From positions 1 through 45,196 of the forward strand of contig CAIQOO010000033.1 of NCBI GenBank assembly GCA_903873485.1: a stretch of 45,196 bases of DNA. Reading direction: 5' to 3'. This stretch comes from an uncultured beta proteobacterium (GTDB lineage Bacteria; Pseudomonadota; Gammaproteobacteria; Burkholderiales; Burkholderiaceae_C). The notes beneath the pieces were generated by a model that worked only from the letters and a program-made list of their open reading frames with translations, had not been told where the DNA came from and made no database searches. A program made the translations under genes and the position numbers. Positions 8,669 to 15,362 of this stretch are shown here, one piece after another; position 1 is the stretch's first letter; every line of letters starts with the position of its first letter.

Positions 8669-9871
8669 TCACTGGCTCGCAGCAGCAGCGCCAGCGCTGG
8701 CTGCAGGGGCTGCGGCAACTGCCGCTGGTGCTGCGCTATTGATAGCTGTCTGCGCTTTGCTGGCAAGGGCCAGAGCCTTTTTTTCCTTATAGATGGTGAC
8801 CTTTTGACCGGGCGTCAGCACATGCACCCCGGCGGTCACCACCAGCATGCCGGGCAGCAGCCCGCCAGATATCACCACGTCGTTGCCGTCGGCGGTGACC
8901 ACCTGCACGGTTTGCGACCGCACCGTCATGCTGGGCGCATCAAGCACCCAGACGGCGCTGTCTTGCCCCTGCTGGCGCAGTGCGCTGGTGGGCAATTTGA
9001 TGACCTGCGCCCCGGCATGCTGCAGCGCGGCCGGCAACACCGACACAGTGCTGCCCAGCGGCAGATCATCTTTGGCTGCCAGCGCCACCTTGACGGTAAA
9101 AGTCCGGGTCACCGGGTCGGCGCTGGCCGCCACCTCGCGCACCAAGCCGGTCAGGCTGCGGCTGCTGGCCCACACCCGGATCAGCGCATCCGAGCCAATC
9201 TTGAGTGCCGCGAGCTTGTCTTCGGGCACCGCAAACACCACATCGCGGGCACCGTCCTGGGCCACCTGGACCACCGGCGAGCCGGCTGTCACCACCTGTC
9301 CGCGTTCGGCCAGCACCGCCGTCACCACCCCTGACACGTCTGACAGCAGATTGGCATAACTGCCCTGGTTGCCCTGTGCTGCCAACTGCGCCTGCGCCAC
9401 ATCAAGCTGGGCTTGCGCCGCCTTGAGCGTTGTGGCGCGCCGCTCGAGTTCGGCGCCACTGATGAAATTTTGTTCTTTTAACGACTGGTAGCGCCTGAAA
9501 TCGGCCGCCGCCAGATCGCGGCTGGTTTGCGCGGCCGCCACCTGGGCACGCGCGGCATCGGTTGCCAGTTTCAGGTCTTGCGGATCAAGCTGGGCCAGCA
9601 GTTGCCCGGCCTGAACCCGCAGGCCCGGCTCGGCCGGTCGGGCGATCAGCTTGCCACCGACCCGAAAAGCCAGCCGCGACTCGACCCGTGGCTTGACCTC
9701 GGCGGCGTATTCCAGCAGCGCCTGGGCTGGCTGCACACCCACCGTCATGACCTTCACGGCGCGTACCGGCTGCTCCGGCGCTGCTGGCTTGGAGCAGGCA
9801 ACCAGCAGGGCGACAACCGCTATAGTCAGCCCAAGCCGGGCCAGGCGACTTGGCGGACGGAAAATTTTCAT
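8669..9871 (-). CDS. RND efflux periplasmic adaptor (membrane fusion protein)
   Basis: A 400-residue lipoprotein. The N-terminus has a hydrophobic segment ending in the lipobox LLVAC, so the protein is probably anchored to the inner membrane by a lipidated Cys. Domains follow the usual order: a barrel-sandwich half (VESRLAFRVGGKLIARP), an alpha-helical hairpin (about 100-165), the second half with GVVTAVLAERGQVV, and the beta-barrel and membrane-proximal domains. It is transcribed ahead of the permease with a 7-bp gap. The C-terminal Ala-rich tail is partly encoded by a dispersed repeat (8735-8778), so that end is probably a late addition. A palindrome at 9900-9921 just upstream may be an operator. 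Confidence 0.92.
   Translation of the reverse strand: MKIFRPPSRLARLGLTIAVVALLVACSKPAAPEQPVRAVKVMTVGVQPAQALLEYAAEVKPRVESRLAFRVGGKLIARPAEPGLRVQAGQLLAQLDPQDLKLATDAARAQVAAAQTSRDLAAADFRRYQSLKEQNFISGAELERRATTLKAAQAQLDVAQAQLAAQGNQGSYANLLSDVSGVVTAVLAERGQVVTAGSPVVQVAQDGARDVVFAVPEDKLAALKIGSDALIRVWASSRSLTGLVREVAASADPVTRTFTVKVALAAKDDLPLGSTVSVLPAALQHAGAQVIKLPTSALRQQGQDSAVWVLDAPSMTVRSQTVQVVTADGNDVVISGGLLPGMLVVTAGVHVLTPGQKVTIYKEKKALALASKAQTAINSAAPAAVAAAPAASAGAAAASQ
8735..8778. repeat. family A repeat inside the RND adaptor gene
   Basis: Reads CTATTGATAGCTGTCTGCGC followed by a GGGCCAGAGCC end, the family A pattern in inverse orientation. It lies in frame within the 3' end of the adaptor gene and encodes part of its low-complexity C-terminus (ALALASKAQTAINSA). 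Confidence 0.6.
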
Positions 9872-9899
9872 GGCAAGACTTTCAAAAAAAATAGCCAAC

Positions 9900-9921
9900 T
9901 TAATGACCAATTGGTTAGTAA
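9900..9921. promoter_or_regulatory. candidate operator palindrome upstream of the RND operon
   Basis: A perfect 10-bp palindrome ACCAATTGGT (9906-9915) sits in a longer imperfect palindrome, about 30 bp before the adaptor start. Such sites are typical of TetR-family repressors, which often control RND pumps. No TetR gene is in the window, so the assignment is by analogy only. Confidence 0.35.
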
Positions 9922-9990
9922 TTCTAAAGAATATTCAAATGCTGTCTAACCGCTGCCCATCAACCATGGTGTTCATTGCCACGGACCAAG

Positions 9991-10091
9991 GCCACTCCAA
10001 ATGATGAATCCGTTCGCCCTGAGCGCAGTCGAAGGGTATGTAACTATGCTGGTGGTTCGACAAGCTCACCACGAACGGTAGTGTTTCACAC
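9991..10091. repeat. REP-like element (family R), copy 3
   Basis: Left end GGCCACTCCAAATGATGAAT, arms CGTTCGCCCTGAGCGCAGTC and GTTCGACAAGCTCACCACGA, right end GTGTTTCAC. It fills most of the intergenic space between the divergent RND operon and hpnC, ending about 20 bases before the hpnC start. Confidence 0.85.
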
Positions 10092-10109
10092 TCACCCGAT
10101 TTGCCTGTC

Positions 10110-11006
10110 ATGCATCTGCCACCCCTGAATCCCGCCCCGGTACCGACTACGGCAGTTGCTGCCAAAGTCAGGCATTATGAAAACTTTCCGGTGGCCTCGC
10201 TGTTGTGCCCGGCGCAGTTGCGCCCGGCAATTGCGGCGATTTACCACTTTGCCCGCACCGCCGATGATCTGGCCGACGAAGGCACGACCAATGCCGGCAC
10301 CCGTCTGAGCGATCTTCAGGCTTACCGGGCCGAACTGATGGCGGCAGCCAGCACAACGGCGCAAGGCCCGCGGCCGACCGCTGGCCAGCGCTGGCCACAG
10401 GTGTTTGCGCCGCTGCGTGTGGTTTTGCAGCAACATCAGTTGCCGGTGCCGCTGTTGACCGATTTGCTCGACGCCTTTGAGCAGGATGTGCGCTTTACCG
10501 CCGGGCAGCGCCGCTACGCCACCGATGCCGAACTGCTTGATTACTGCACCCGTTCGGCCAACCCGGTCGGGCGGCTGCTGCTGCACCTGTATGGCATCAC
10601 CGATGCCGCCTTGCAAGCGCACAGTGACCAGATCTGCACCGCCTTGCAACTCATCAACTTCTGGCAGGATGTCAGTGTTGATGTGGCGCGCGACCGCTGG
10701 TACCCAAGCCGCGCGGCAATGGCCCGGTTTGCGGTGCACGATGCCGACCTGCAGCCAGACAGCGAGTCCCGCAATGCTGCACGAATGATAGCTAGCTACG
10801 TAGATGCAGCAAGGGCTGGCATGCTAAAAGGTGCTCAACTGGTGCACCATCTGCCGGGGCGCGCCGGCTGGGAACTGCGGCTGGTGGTGCAAGGCGGCTT
10901 GCGTATTCTGGAGAAGATCGAGGCGCTGCAATTTGCCACCTGGCGCAAGCGTCCCCGCCTGACGCTGCGTGATGCGCCGCTGCTGCTGTGGCGCGCCTTG
11001 TGGATG
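10110..11006 (+). CDS. hpnC: hydroxysqualene synthase HpnC
   Basis: A 299-residue trans-isoprenyl diphosphate synthase-like protein of the squalene/phytoene synthase family (end given before the stop codon). In the known HpnCDE route, HpnC converts presqualene diphosphate to hydroxysqualene. The first Asp-rich motif is ARTADDLADEG (Asp52, Asp53, Asp56) and the second is in INFWQDVSVDVARDRWY. The N-terminal HYENFPVASLLCP is typical of HpnC. I chose the ATG at 10110; a TTG three codons earlier is also open. First gene of hpnC-hpnD-hpnE on the same strand. A family A repeat copy appears in frame near residues 225-240, with no obvious damage. Confidence 0.92.
10783..10830. repeat. possible diverged family A repeat inside hpnC
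   Basis: Reads ATGATAGCTAGCTACGTAGA then GCAAGGGCTGGCATGC, the inverse family A pattern with mismatches. It is in frame within hpnC and encodes RMIASYVDAARAGM. It is weaker than the other copies. Confidence 0.4.
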
Positions 11007-11044
11007 TGAAGGCGCTGGCCCCGAGTTGTTTAAACTCATGCCCA

Positions 11045-11899
11045 ATGCCAACACCCGCCATCACACCGCAAGACTATGTGCAACAAAAAGCCGCTGCCTC
11101 GGGCAGCAGCTTTTATTACGCGTTTTTGTTTTTGCCGCCAGCCAAACGCGCCGCCATCACCGCTTTTTATGCGTTTTGCCGCGAGATTGATGATGTGGTC
11201 GATGAAGCCACCGACACCGGTGTGGCCGCCGCCAAGCTGGCCTGGTGGCAAGCCGAGGTGGCCCAGTCGTTTGCCGGAAAGCCAAGCCACCCGGTGATGC
11301 AGGCGCTGATGCCGGTGGTGCGCGACTTTGACATCGGGCAACACCATCTGCAGGCGGTGATTGACGGCTGCCAGATGGATTTGAACCAGACCCGCTACCT
11401 TGACTACCCCGGCCTGGCGCGTTATTGCCACCTGGTGGCCGGTGTTGTGGGCGAGGTGGCAGCCAAGATTTTTGGCCAGACCCAGGAGCAGACCACCGCC
11501 TATGCCCACACGCTGGGGCAGGCGTTGCAGCTTACCAACATCATCCGCGATGTCGGCGAAGATGCCCGGCGCGGGCGCATTTACCTGCCAATGAATGAGA
11601 TGAAGCAGTTTGGCGTCAGCGCGCAAGACATTCTGAGCCGCCAGTATTCTGATCGGTTCACTGCCTTGATGAGCTTTCAGGCACAGCGTGCCCACCAGCT
11701 TTACCAGCAGGCGCTGGCCTTGCTGAACGCCTCTGACCGCCAGTCTCAAAAGCCCGGCCTGATGATGGCCAGCATTTACCGCGCGCTGCTCGCCGAGATC
11801 GAGCAAGACCAGTTTCAGGTGCTGCACCAGCGCATCAGCCTGACCCCGCTGCGCAAATTCTGGCTGGCCTGGAAGGTGCAGGCACTTGGGCGCTGGTAG
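11045..11899 (+). CDS. hpnD: presqualene diphosphate synthase HpnD
   Basis: A 284-residue squalene/phytoene synthase family enzyme. HpnD condenses two farnesyl diphosphates to presqualene diphosphate, the substrate of HpnC. The two Mg-binding Asp motifs are clear: REIDDVVDEA (Asp49, Asp50, Asp53) and NIIRDVGEDARRGRIYLP. The start MPTPAITPQDYVQQKAAASG at 11045 matches the usual N-terminus; an upstream in-frame start at 10988 would overlap hpnC. The gap to hpnC is about 35 bp. The stop codon lies in a 12-bp tandem duplication (11896-11919), a minor curiosity in the spacer before hpnE. Confidence 0.94.
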   Translation: MPTPAITPQDYVQQKAAASGSSFYYAFLFLPPAKRAAITAFYAFCREIDDVVDEATDTGVAAAKLAWWQAEVAQSFAGKPSHPVMQALMPVVRDFDIGQHHLQAVIDGCQMDLNQTRYLDYPGLARYCHLVAGVVGEVAAKIFGQTQEQTTAYAHTLGQALQLTNIIRDVGEDARRGRIYLPMNEMKQFGVSAQDILSRQYSDRFTALMSFQAQRAHQLYQQALALLNASDRQSQKPGLMMASIYRALLAEIEQDQFQVLHQRISLTPLRKFWLAWKVQALGRW

Positions 11900-12001
11900 C
11901 GGTTGCGGTAGCGGTTGCGGCCTGAACTGTCGGCCAGCAACGGCGCGCCGCCGGCTGCCCGGTGTGGCCCGCTGCCCAATCGTCAGGCCGACGCTGTGCC
12001 G

Positions 12002-13324
12002 ATGAAAATCGCCATTGTCGGGGCCGGCTGGGCTGGCCTGACGGCTGCCGTGACCGCCCTTTTGGCCGGCCATGAGGTGACCGTGCTGGAAGCGGGCAGC
12101 AGCGTTGGCGGCAGGGCCAGAGCCTTGCCGGCAACATTGCCCGATGGCCGCCCGGTGCTGCTCGACAACGGCCAGCATATTCTGATCGGGGCTTATGCCG
12201 AAACCCTGCGCATGCTGCGTGTGGTTGGTGTCGATGTAAAGCAGGCGCTGCTGAACCTGCCAATGACGCTGCAGTTCCCGGATGGCGCCGGCCTGCGCTT
12301 TCCCGACTGGCCGACGCCGCTGGATGCATTGGCAGGCATTGTGGGGGCACGCGGCTGGTCGCTGGCCGACAAATGGTGCCTGCTGCGCGCCGCCACCAGT
12401 TGGCAGTACCGGGGTTTCGAGTGCCCGGCAAGCTTGAGCGTGGCCGAACTGTGCCAGCCGCTGACCGCCAGGGTGCAGGCCGAACTGATTGAGCCGCTGT
12501 GTGTGTCGGCCCTCAACACCCCGGCTTCGCAAGCCAGCGCCAGCGTGTTTTTGCGGGTGCTGCGCGATGCGCTGTTTGGCGTGGCGGGTGGCTCGCACCT
12601 GCTGCTGCCCGCCACCGATCTGGGCGCGCTGTACCCGGTGGCCGCCGCCGACTGGATTGGCCGGCATGGCGGCTGCCTGCACCTGAAAGCCAGGGTGCAA
12701 TCCATCCACCATGCTGACCGGCAATGGAGCCTGCACGGTACCGGTATGGATCAGGCTGCCAATCAGCCGTTTGCTGCGGTGATTCTCGCCACTTCAGCAT
12801 CAAATACGGCTCTAGCCCTTATGCAGTCTGCGCTGACAGCTACAACTGATATAGCAAACCAACTGCGCGACTGGGCCACAACCGCAGGCTCGCTCAGTTT
12901 TGAAGCGATTGCCACGGTGTATGCCTGGGCACCCGCCGCCGCCCTGCCCCGGCCCATGCTGGCATTGCGCAGCGATGCCGCCTGCCCGGCCCAGTTTGTC
13001 TTTGACCGGGCGCAGTTGGGTGGACCGGCCGGCTTGCTGGCCTTTGTGGCAAGTGCCGCCCAGGGCAGTCGCCAGACGCTGCAAGCCAGCGTGCTGGCGC
13101 AGGCCCAAAGGCAACTCGCTTTGACGCTGCAAGCAGTGCAAACCGTGGTTGAAAAGCGTGCCACCTTTGCCTGCACGCCAGGCCTGATCCGGCCAGCGCA
13201 AGCCATAGCCCCCGGACTGCTGGCCTGCGGCGACTATGTGGCCGGGCCTTACCCCGCCACGCTGGAAGGCGCTGTCATGAGTGGCATCGCCGCCGTGGCG
13301 GCCCTGCATGGGCCGGGCCATTGA
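12002..13324 (+). CDS. hpnE: hydroxysqualene dehydroxylase HpnE
   Basis: A 440-residue FAD-dependent amine-oxidase-fold enzyme that reduces hydroxysqualene to squalene, the last step of the HpnCDE pathway. The dinucleotide-binding motif is at the N-terminus (IVGAGWAGLTAA, then VLEAGSSVGGRARA), and the C-terminal FAD contact is CGDYVAGPYPATLEGA. I chose the ATG at 12002, right before the Rossmann fold. Residues about 270-285 (SNTALALMQSALTATTDIAN) are encoded by an in-frame family A repeat, apparently tolerated in a loop. Squalene made here would feed hopanoid or sterol-like synthesis, but no cyclase is in the window. A strong hairpin follows the stop. Confidence 0.92.
   Translation: MKIAIVGAGWAGLTAAVTALLAGHEVTVLEAGSSVGGRARALPATLPDGRPVLLDNGQHILIGAYAETLRMLRVVGVDVKQALLNLPMTLQFPDGAGLRFPDWPTPLDALAGIVGARGWSLADKWCLLRAATSWQYRGFECPASLSVAELCQPLTARVQAELIEPLCVSALNTPASQASASVFLRVLRDALFGVAGGSHLLLPATDLGALYPVAAADWIGRHGGCLHLKARVQSIHHADRQWSLHGTGMDQAANQPFAAVILATSASNTALALMQSALTATTDIANQLRDWATTAGSLSFEAIATVYAWAPAAALPRPMLALRSDAACPAQFVFDRAQLGGPAGLLAFVASAAQGSRQTLQASVLAQAQRQLALTLQAVQTVVEKRATFACTPGLIRPAQAIAPGLLACGDYVAGPYPATLEGAVMSGIAAVAALHGPGH
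12808..12856. repeat. family A repeat inside hpnE
   Basis: Contains CTCTAGCCCTTATGCAG, then GCGCTGACAGCTA and a GATATAGC end, close to the intergenic copies at 15043 and 40954. It is in frame within hpnE. Confidence 0.8.
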
Positions 13325-13325
13325 A

Positions 13326-13376
13326 GTGTTGATGGTCCAGTGGCAGGCTGCGTGTGCCATCAACACGCAGCCTGCC
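13326..13376. terminator. hairpin after hpnE with two mutually exclusive stems
   Basis: A perfect 14-bp stem (13342-13355 with 13363-13376, 7-base loop) follows the hpnE stop directly. A second perfect 10-bp inverted repeat (13326-13335 with 13357-13366) overlaps it, so only one can form at a time. There is no T-run, so if it terminates it is not a textbook intrinsic terminator. Confidence 0.55.
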
Positions 13377-13600
13377 GCCAGCCACACTGTCTCGAATGCG
13401 GATTTTCAGGAGCTGTTTTCAGCGTGGTCCGACCCTTCAGCGTCACGCAGATGAATCTGGTTTTTGGAAAAACTTCGGTCTGCTCCAGTTGCGTAAAAAG
13501 GTCACCGCTGAATTCTTTTCGATTTAGAAAATCAAACTCCCGCCTTAAGTGGGAAGCCACTAAGCAGATAGACTCAAAGCCTTCACCAAGGAGAAAAAGC

Positions 13601-13831
13601 ATAGGCTACGCCGAATTGATTCAGCAGCGGGGGCAAGTTTTACCGCAGGAAAAGCAGGCTGAGATATTCGACTTTGTTGAGTTCATTGCCACTCGTCATC
13701 AAGCGCTGCAAGGGCCGACAGATGATCAACACAAGCAGCGTGTGCTAGCAGCACTTGTCGCTGCGCGGATGGCCTGGCCGGCAATAAATGCACAACAAAT
13801 TGGTGAAATGACCACCCATCTGTGGTGTTAG
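13601..13831 (+). CDS. DUF2281-like (antitoxin-type) protein with AUA in the start position
   Basis: The frame reads xGYAELIQQRGQVLPQEKQA, then EIFDFVEFIATRHQA. This is the DUF2281/VapB-like pattern of a short N-terminal helix, LPxEKQxEVxDFVEF, and a C-terminal tail; 76 residues including the first. A perfect AAGGAG (13588-13593) sits seven bases before 13601, exactly where an ATG is expected, but the codon is ATA. Either ATA is used at low efficiency or a point change has silenced the gene. No toxin gene follows: the next gene is on the opposite strand. The frame stays open upstream to 13340, but that part has no recognisable content. Confidence 0.6.
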   Translation: MGYAELIQQRGQVLPQEKQAEIFDFVEFIATRHQALQGPTDDQHKQRVLAALVAARMAWPAINAQQIGEMTTHLWC

Positions 13832-13873
13832 CGCTTTTTCCATAAGGGTTTGATGGCATTTTGACGATATAAA

Positions 13874-14713
13874 TCAGGAAAAACTCGCCCGGTAGGTTAC
13901 CGGATCCAGAATGTAATGTTGATTAAGTGATCCGTGTAGATCGAACAACCTGGGCGCTTTTCTGAATTCAAACAAACGGTAGAGGTGAAACTGATCTTGG
14001 GCACCTTGGGACAGTGCCAATTCGCTGCCTGAGACGAAAAAGGGTGTATCGCGACCAAATGTTGTCGTCTTGACCTCTATCAAACGTTCTTTGCCGTCAG
14101 ACTCAAAGGATAAAACGTCGTACCCCAAACCATCGCCTTTAGTCTGCGCGACATTTTCAACTTTGTCGGCGAGCCCATGCTGACCCAGTTCGACCAGACG
14201 CCAATGCTCGAACAAAACGATGAACTCTTCGCCAGCCAATCCGAGAGATCGGTTTTGGGCTTCGCGTTCAAGATAATCTCGTTTCACGGGTTTGAAAGCC
14301 AAGGGATTGCGTGGCTCACTCAACTTACGCTGATCATTTCTTGTCGGTGCTTCTGTCTTGACTTTTTTGAAGTCGGCTTGAGTCGGTGTGATGGCTGGCT
14401 GCTGCACTGCCGCAAGCGCTGCGTGATCAAGCGATGCTGCGCCGCTTACCTGTTCCTGTGCGATCACCCCTAGCAGCGCCTGATAGTTGAACCGTGGCTG
14501 ATAGCCGCGAATGTAGGGAAATCCGAGGTCAATCATGGCCGCGCTGATATTGCAGTGTTTGAACTCGATAGAGCCATCAGACCGGCTATTGAGCTTGGTT
14601 TGCAGACTTCTGCGGTGTTCAGTTTTGTTGTAGTTCTGTCCAGCCAATTCCAGTGTGAGCATTTTCAGATAGTCCGCCACAATGGCTTCGACTTCTTCGC
14701 GTGACCAATCCAT
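13874..14713 (-). CDS. DUF3883 (NOV C-terminal-like, nuclease-fold) protein
   Basis: A 279-residue protein. The C-terminal half (about 155-279) is a DUF3883 domain: LGLAGEEFIVLFEHWRL, then GDGLGYDVLSFE and ERLIEVKTTTFGRDTPFFVS. The D-(x)n-ExK arrangement (GYD, then IEVKTT) fits the restriction-endonuclease-like fold. The N-terminal half (WSREEVEAIVADYLKMLTLE; FNYQALLG) is a helical domain often found with it in Proteobacteria. Such proteins occur in defence and restriction contexts, but the function is not established. The ATG at 14713 has a GAGGATC site before it. Directly upstream on the same strand is a 33-residue P-loop remnant, suggesting this gene was once part of a larger cassette. Confidence 0.8.
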   Translation of the reverse strand: MDWSREEVEAIVADYLKMLTLELAGQNYNKTEHRRSLQTKLNSRSDGSIEFKHCNISAAMIDLGFPYIRGYQPRFNYQALLGVIAQEQVSGAASLDHAALAAVQQPAITPTQADFKKVKTEAPTRNDQRKLSEPRNPLAFKPVKRDYLEREAQNRSLGLAGEEFIVLFEHWRLVELGQHGLADKVENVAQTKGDGLGYDVLSFESDGKERLIEVKTTTFGRDTPFFVSGSELALSQGAQDQFHLYRLFEFRKAPRLFDLHGSLNQHYILDPVTYRASFS

Positions 14714-14726
14714 ATAAGATCCTCAT

Positions 14727-14828
14727 TTATGTTACGCCGTGGGCCACCACCAGTTGGTGCTCCTGCGCGGCCCCGCGCACCAGGTTCATGAAGGATGTTT
14801 TGCCCGAGCCGAAATGTGAAGCGGTCAT
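14727..14828 (-). pseudogene. P-loop NTPase remnant
   Basis: A 33-codon frame from ATG (14828) to TAA (14727) that contains FGSGKTSFMNLVRGAA, a Walker A loop with following helix. The style resembles ATP-binding proteins of BREX/DUF2791-type defence systems, but the fragment is too short to assign. Everything after the first beta-alpha unit is missing, and the DUF3883 gene starts 14 bp later. Confidence 0.45.
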
Positions 14829-14894
14829 GGTTGGTTTTGGTTAAGGTCGCCTTGATTGAAGGCGCATCTTAAGTCACACCTGCTGGCTGACTAC

Positions 14895-15020
14895 TCAACT
14901 CCAGGCATCCATCAAAGCCTCGCCCTGCTCAATCACAAAACCCTTGAACGTCGTGGCCGCTGGCGACAGCTTTTTGCTGCTCAGGTGCATCACAAAGCCA
15001 TGCTCGGCCAGGGCAGCTTG
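14895..15020 (-). pseudogene. C-terminal remnant of a LysR-family regulator
   Basis: Reading the minus strand gives QAALAEHGFVMHLSSKKLSP, then AATTFKGFVIEQGEALMDAW and a stop. The LSPAATxFxxFVxE ending is typical of the effector-binding domain of LysR-type regulators. A TAG lies just upstream in frame and a family A repeat at 15043 replaces the rest of the gene. Confidence 0.6.
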
Positions 15021-15042
15021 CTAAAATTTATAAGAAATGTGC

Positions 15043-15088
15043 TTCCAGCCCTTATGCAGCAAGCGCTGACAGCTATCAAATTTGATAA
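15043..15088. repeat. family A repeat at the break of the LysR remnant
   Basis: Contains AGCCCTTATGCAGCAAGCGC then TGACAGCTATCAAATTTGAT, a near-consensus copy. The rest of 15090-15362 holds no gene I can support: a 34-codon frame at 15120 has no recognisable content. Confidence 0.8.
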
Positions 15089-15362
15089 AACAACGTTCAT
15101 TCCAAAAGTCTCTGACACCATGACTGACAGCCGCACCACAGCAAAATTTGCCAGCATCGTCCGGGCTTTCAGTGCCACTGCGGCAAATACGCTGCCAGGC
15201 TTGCTGCGCCGGTGGAGTCGATAGCCCTTCAGTATTTCCAGACCCGCCAGCCCACCGGCATGGTCAGCGTCATGCCATCCACATCGGTGGTCCGGCCGGC
15301 TACCAGACCCGCCACCGGGCCGCCTTTATGATCAAGGCATGACTTTGCCCACCTGACTCCCG

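Noticed and set aside
5482..8766. Longer RND permease start at 8766
   Set aside because: It would overlap the adaptor gene by about 98 bp; the ATG at 8661 has a ribosome site and matches the usual N-terminus.
11036..12736. 566-codon minus strand ORF
   Set aside because: Antisense to hpnD and hpnE; composition (Gln/His/Arg) is that of a shadow frame.
13360..13602. 80-codon minus strand ORF downstream of hpnE
   Set aside because: It overlaps the hairpin and ribosome site region and has no recognisable motif; I could not support it as a gene.
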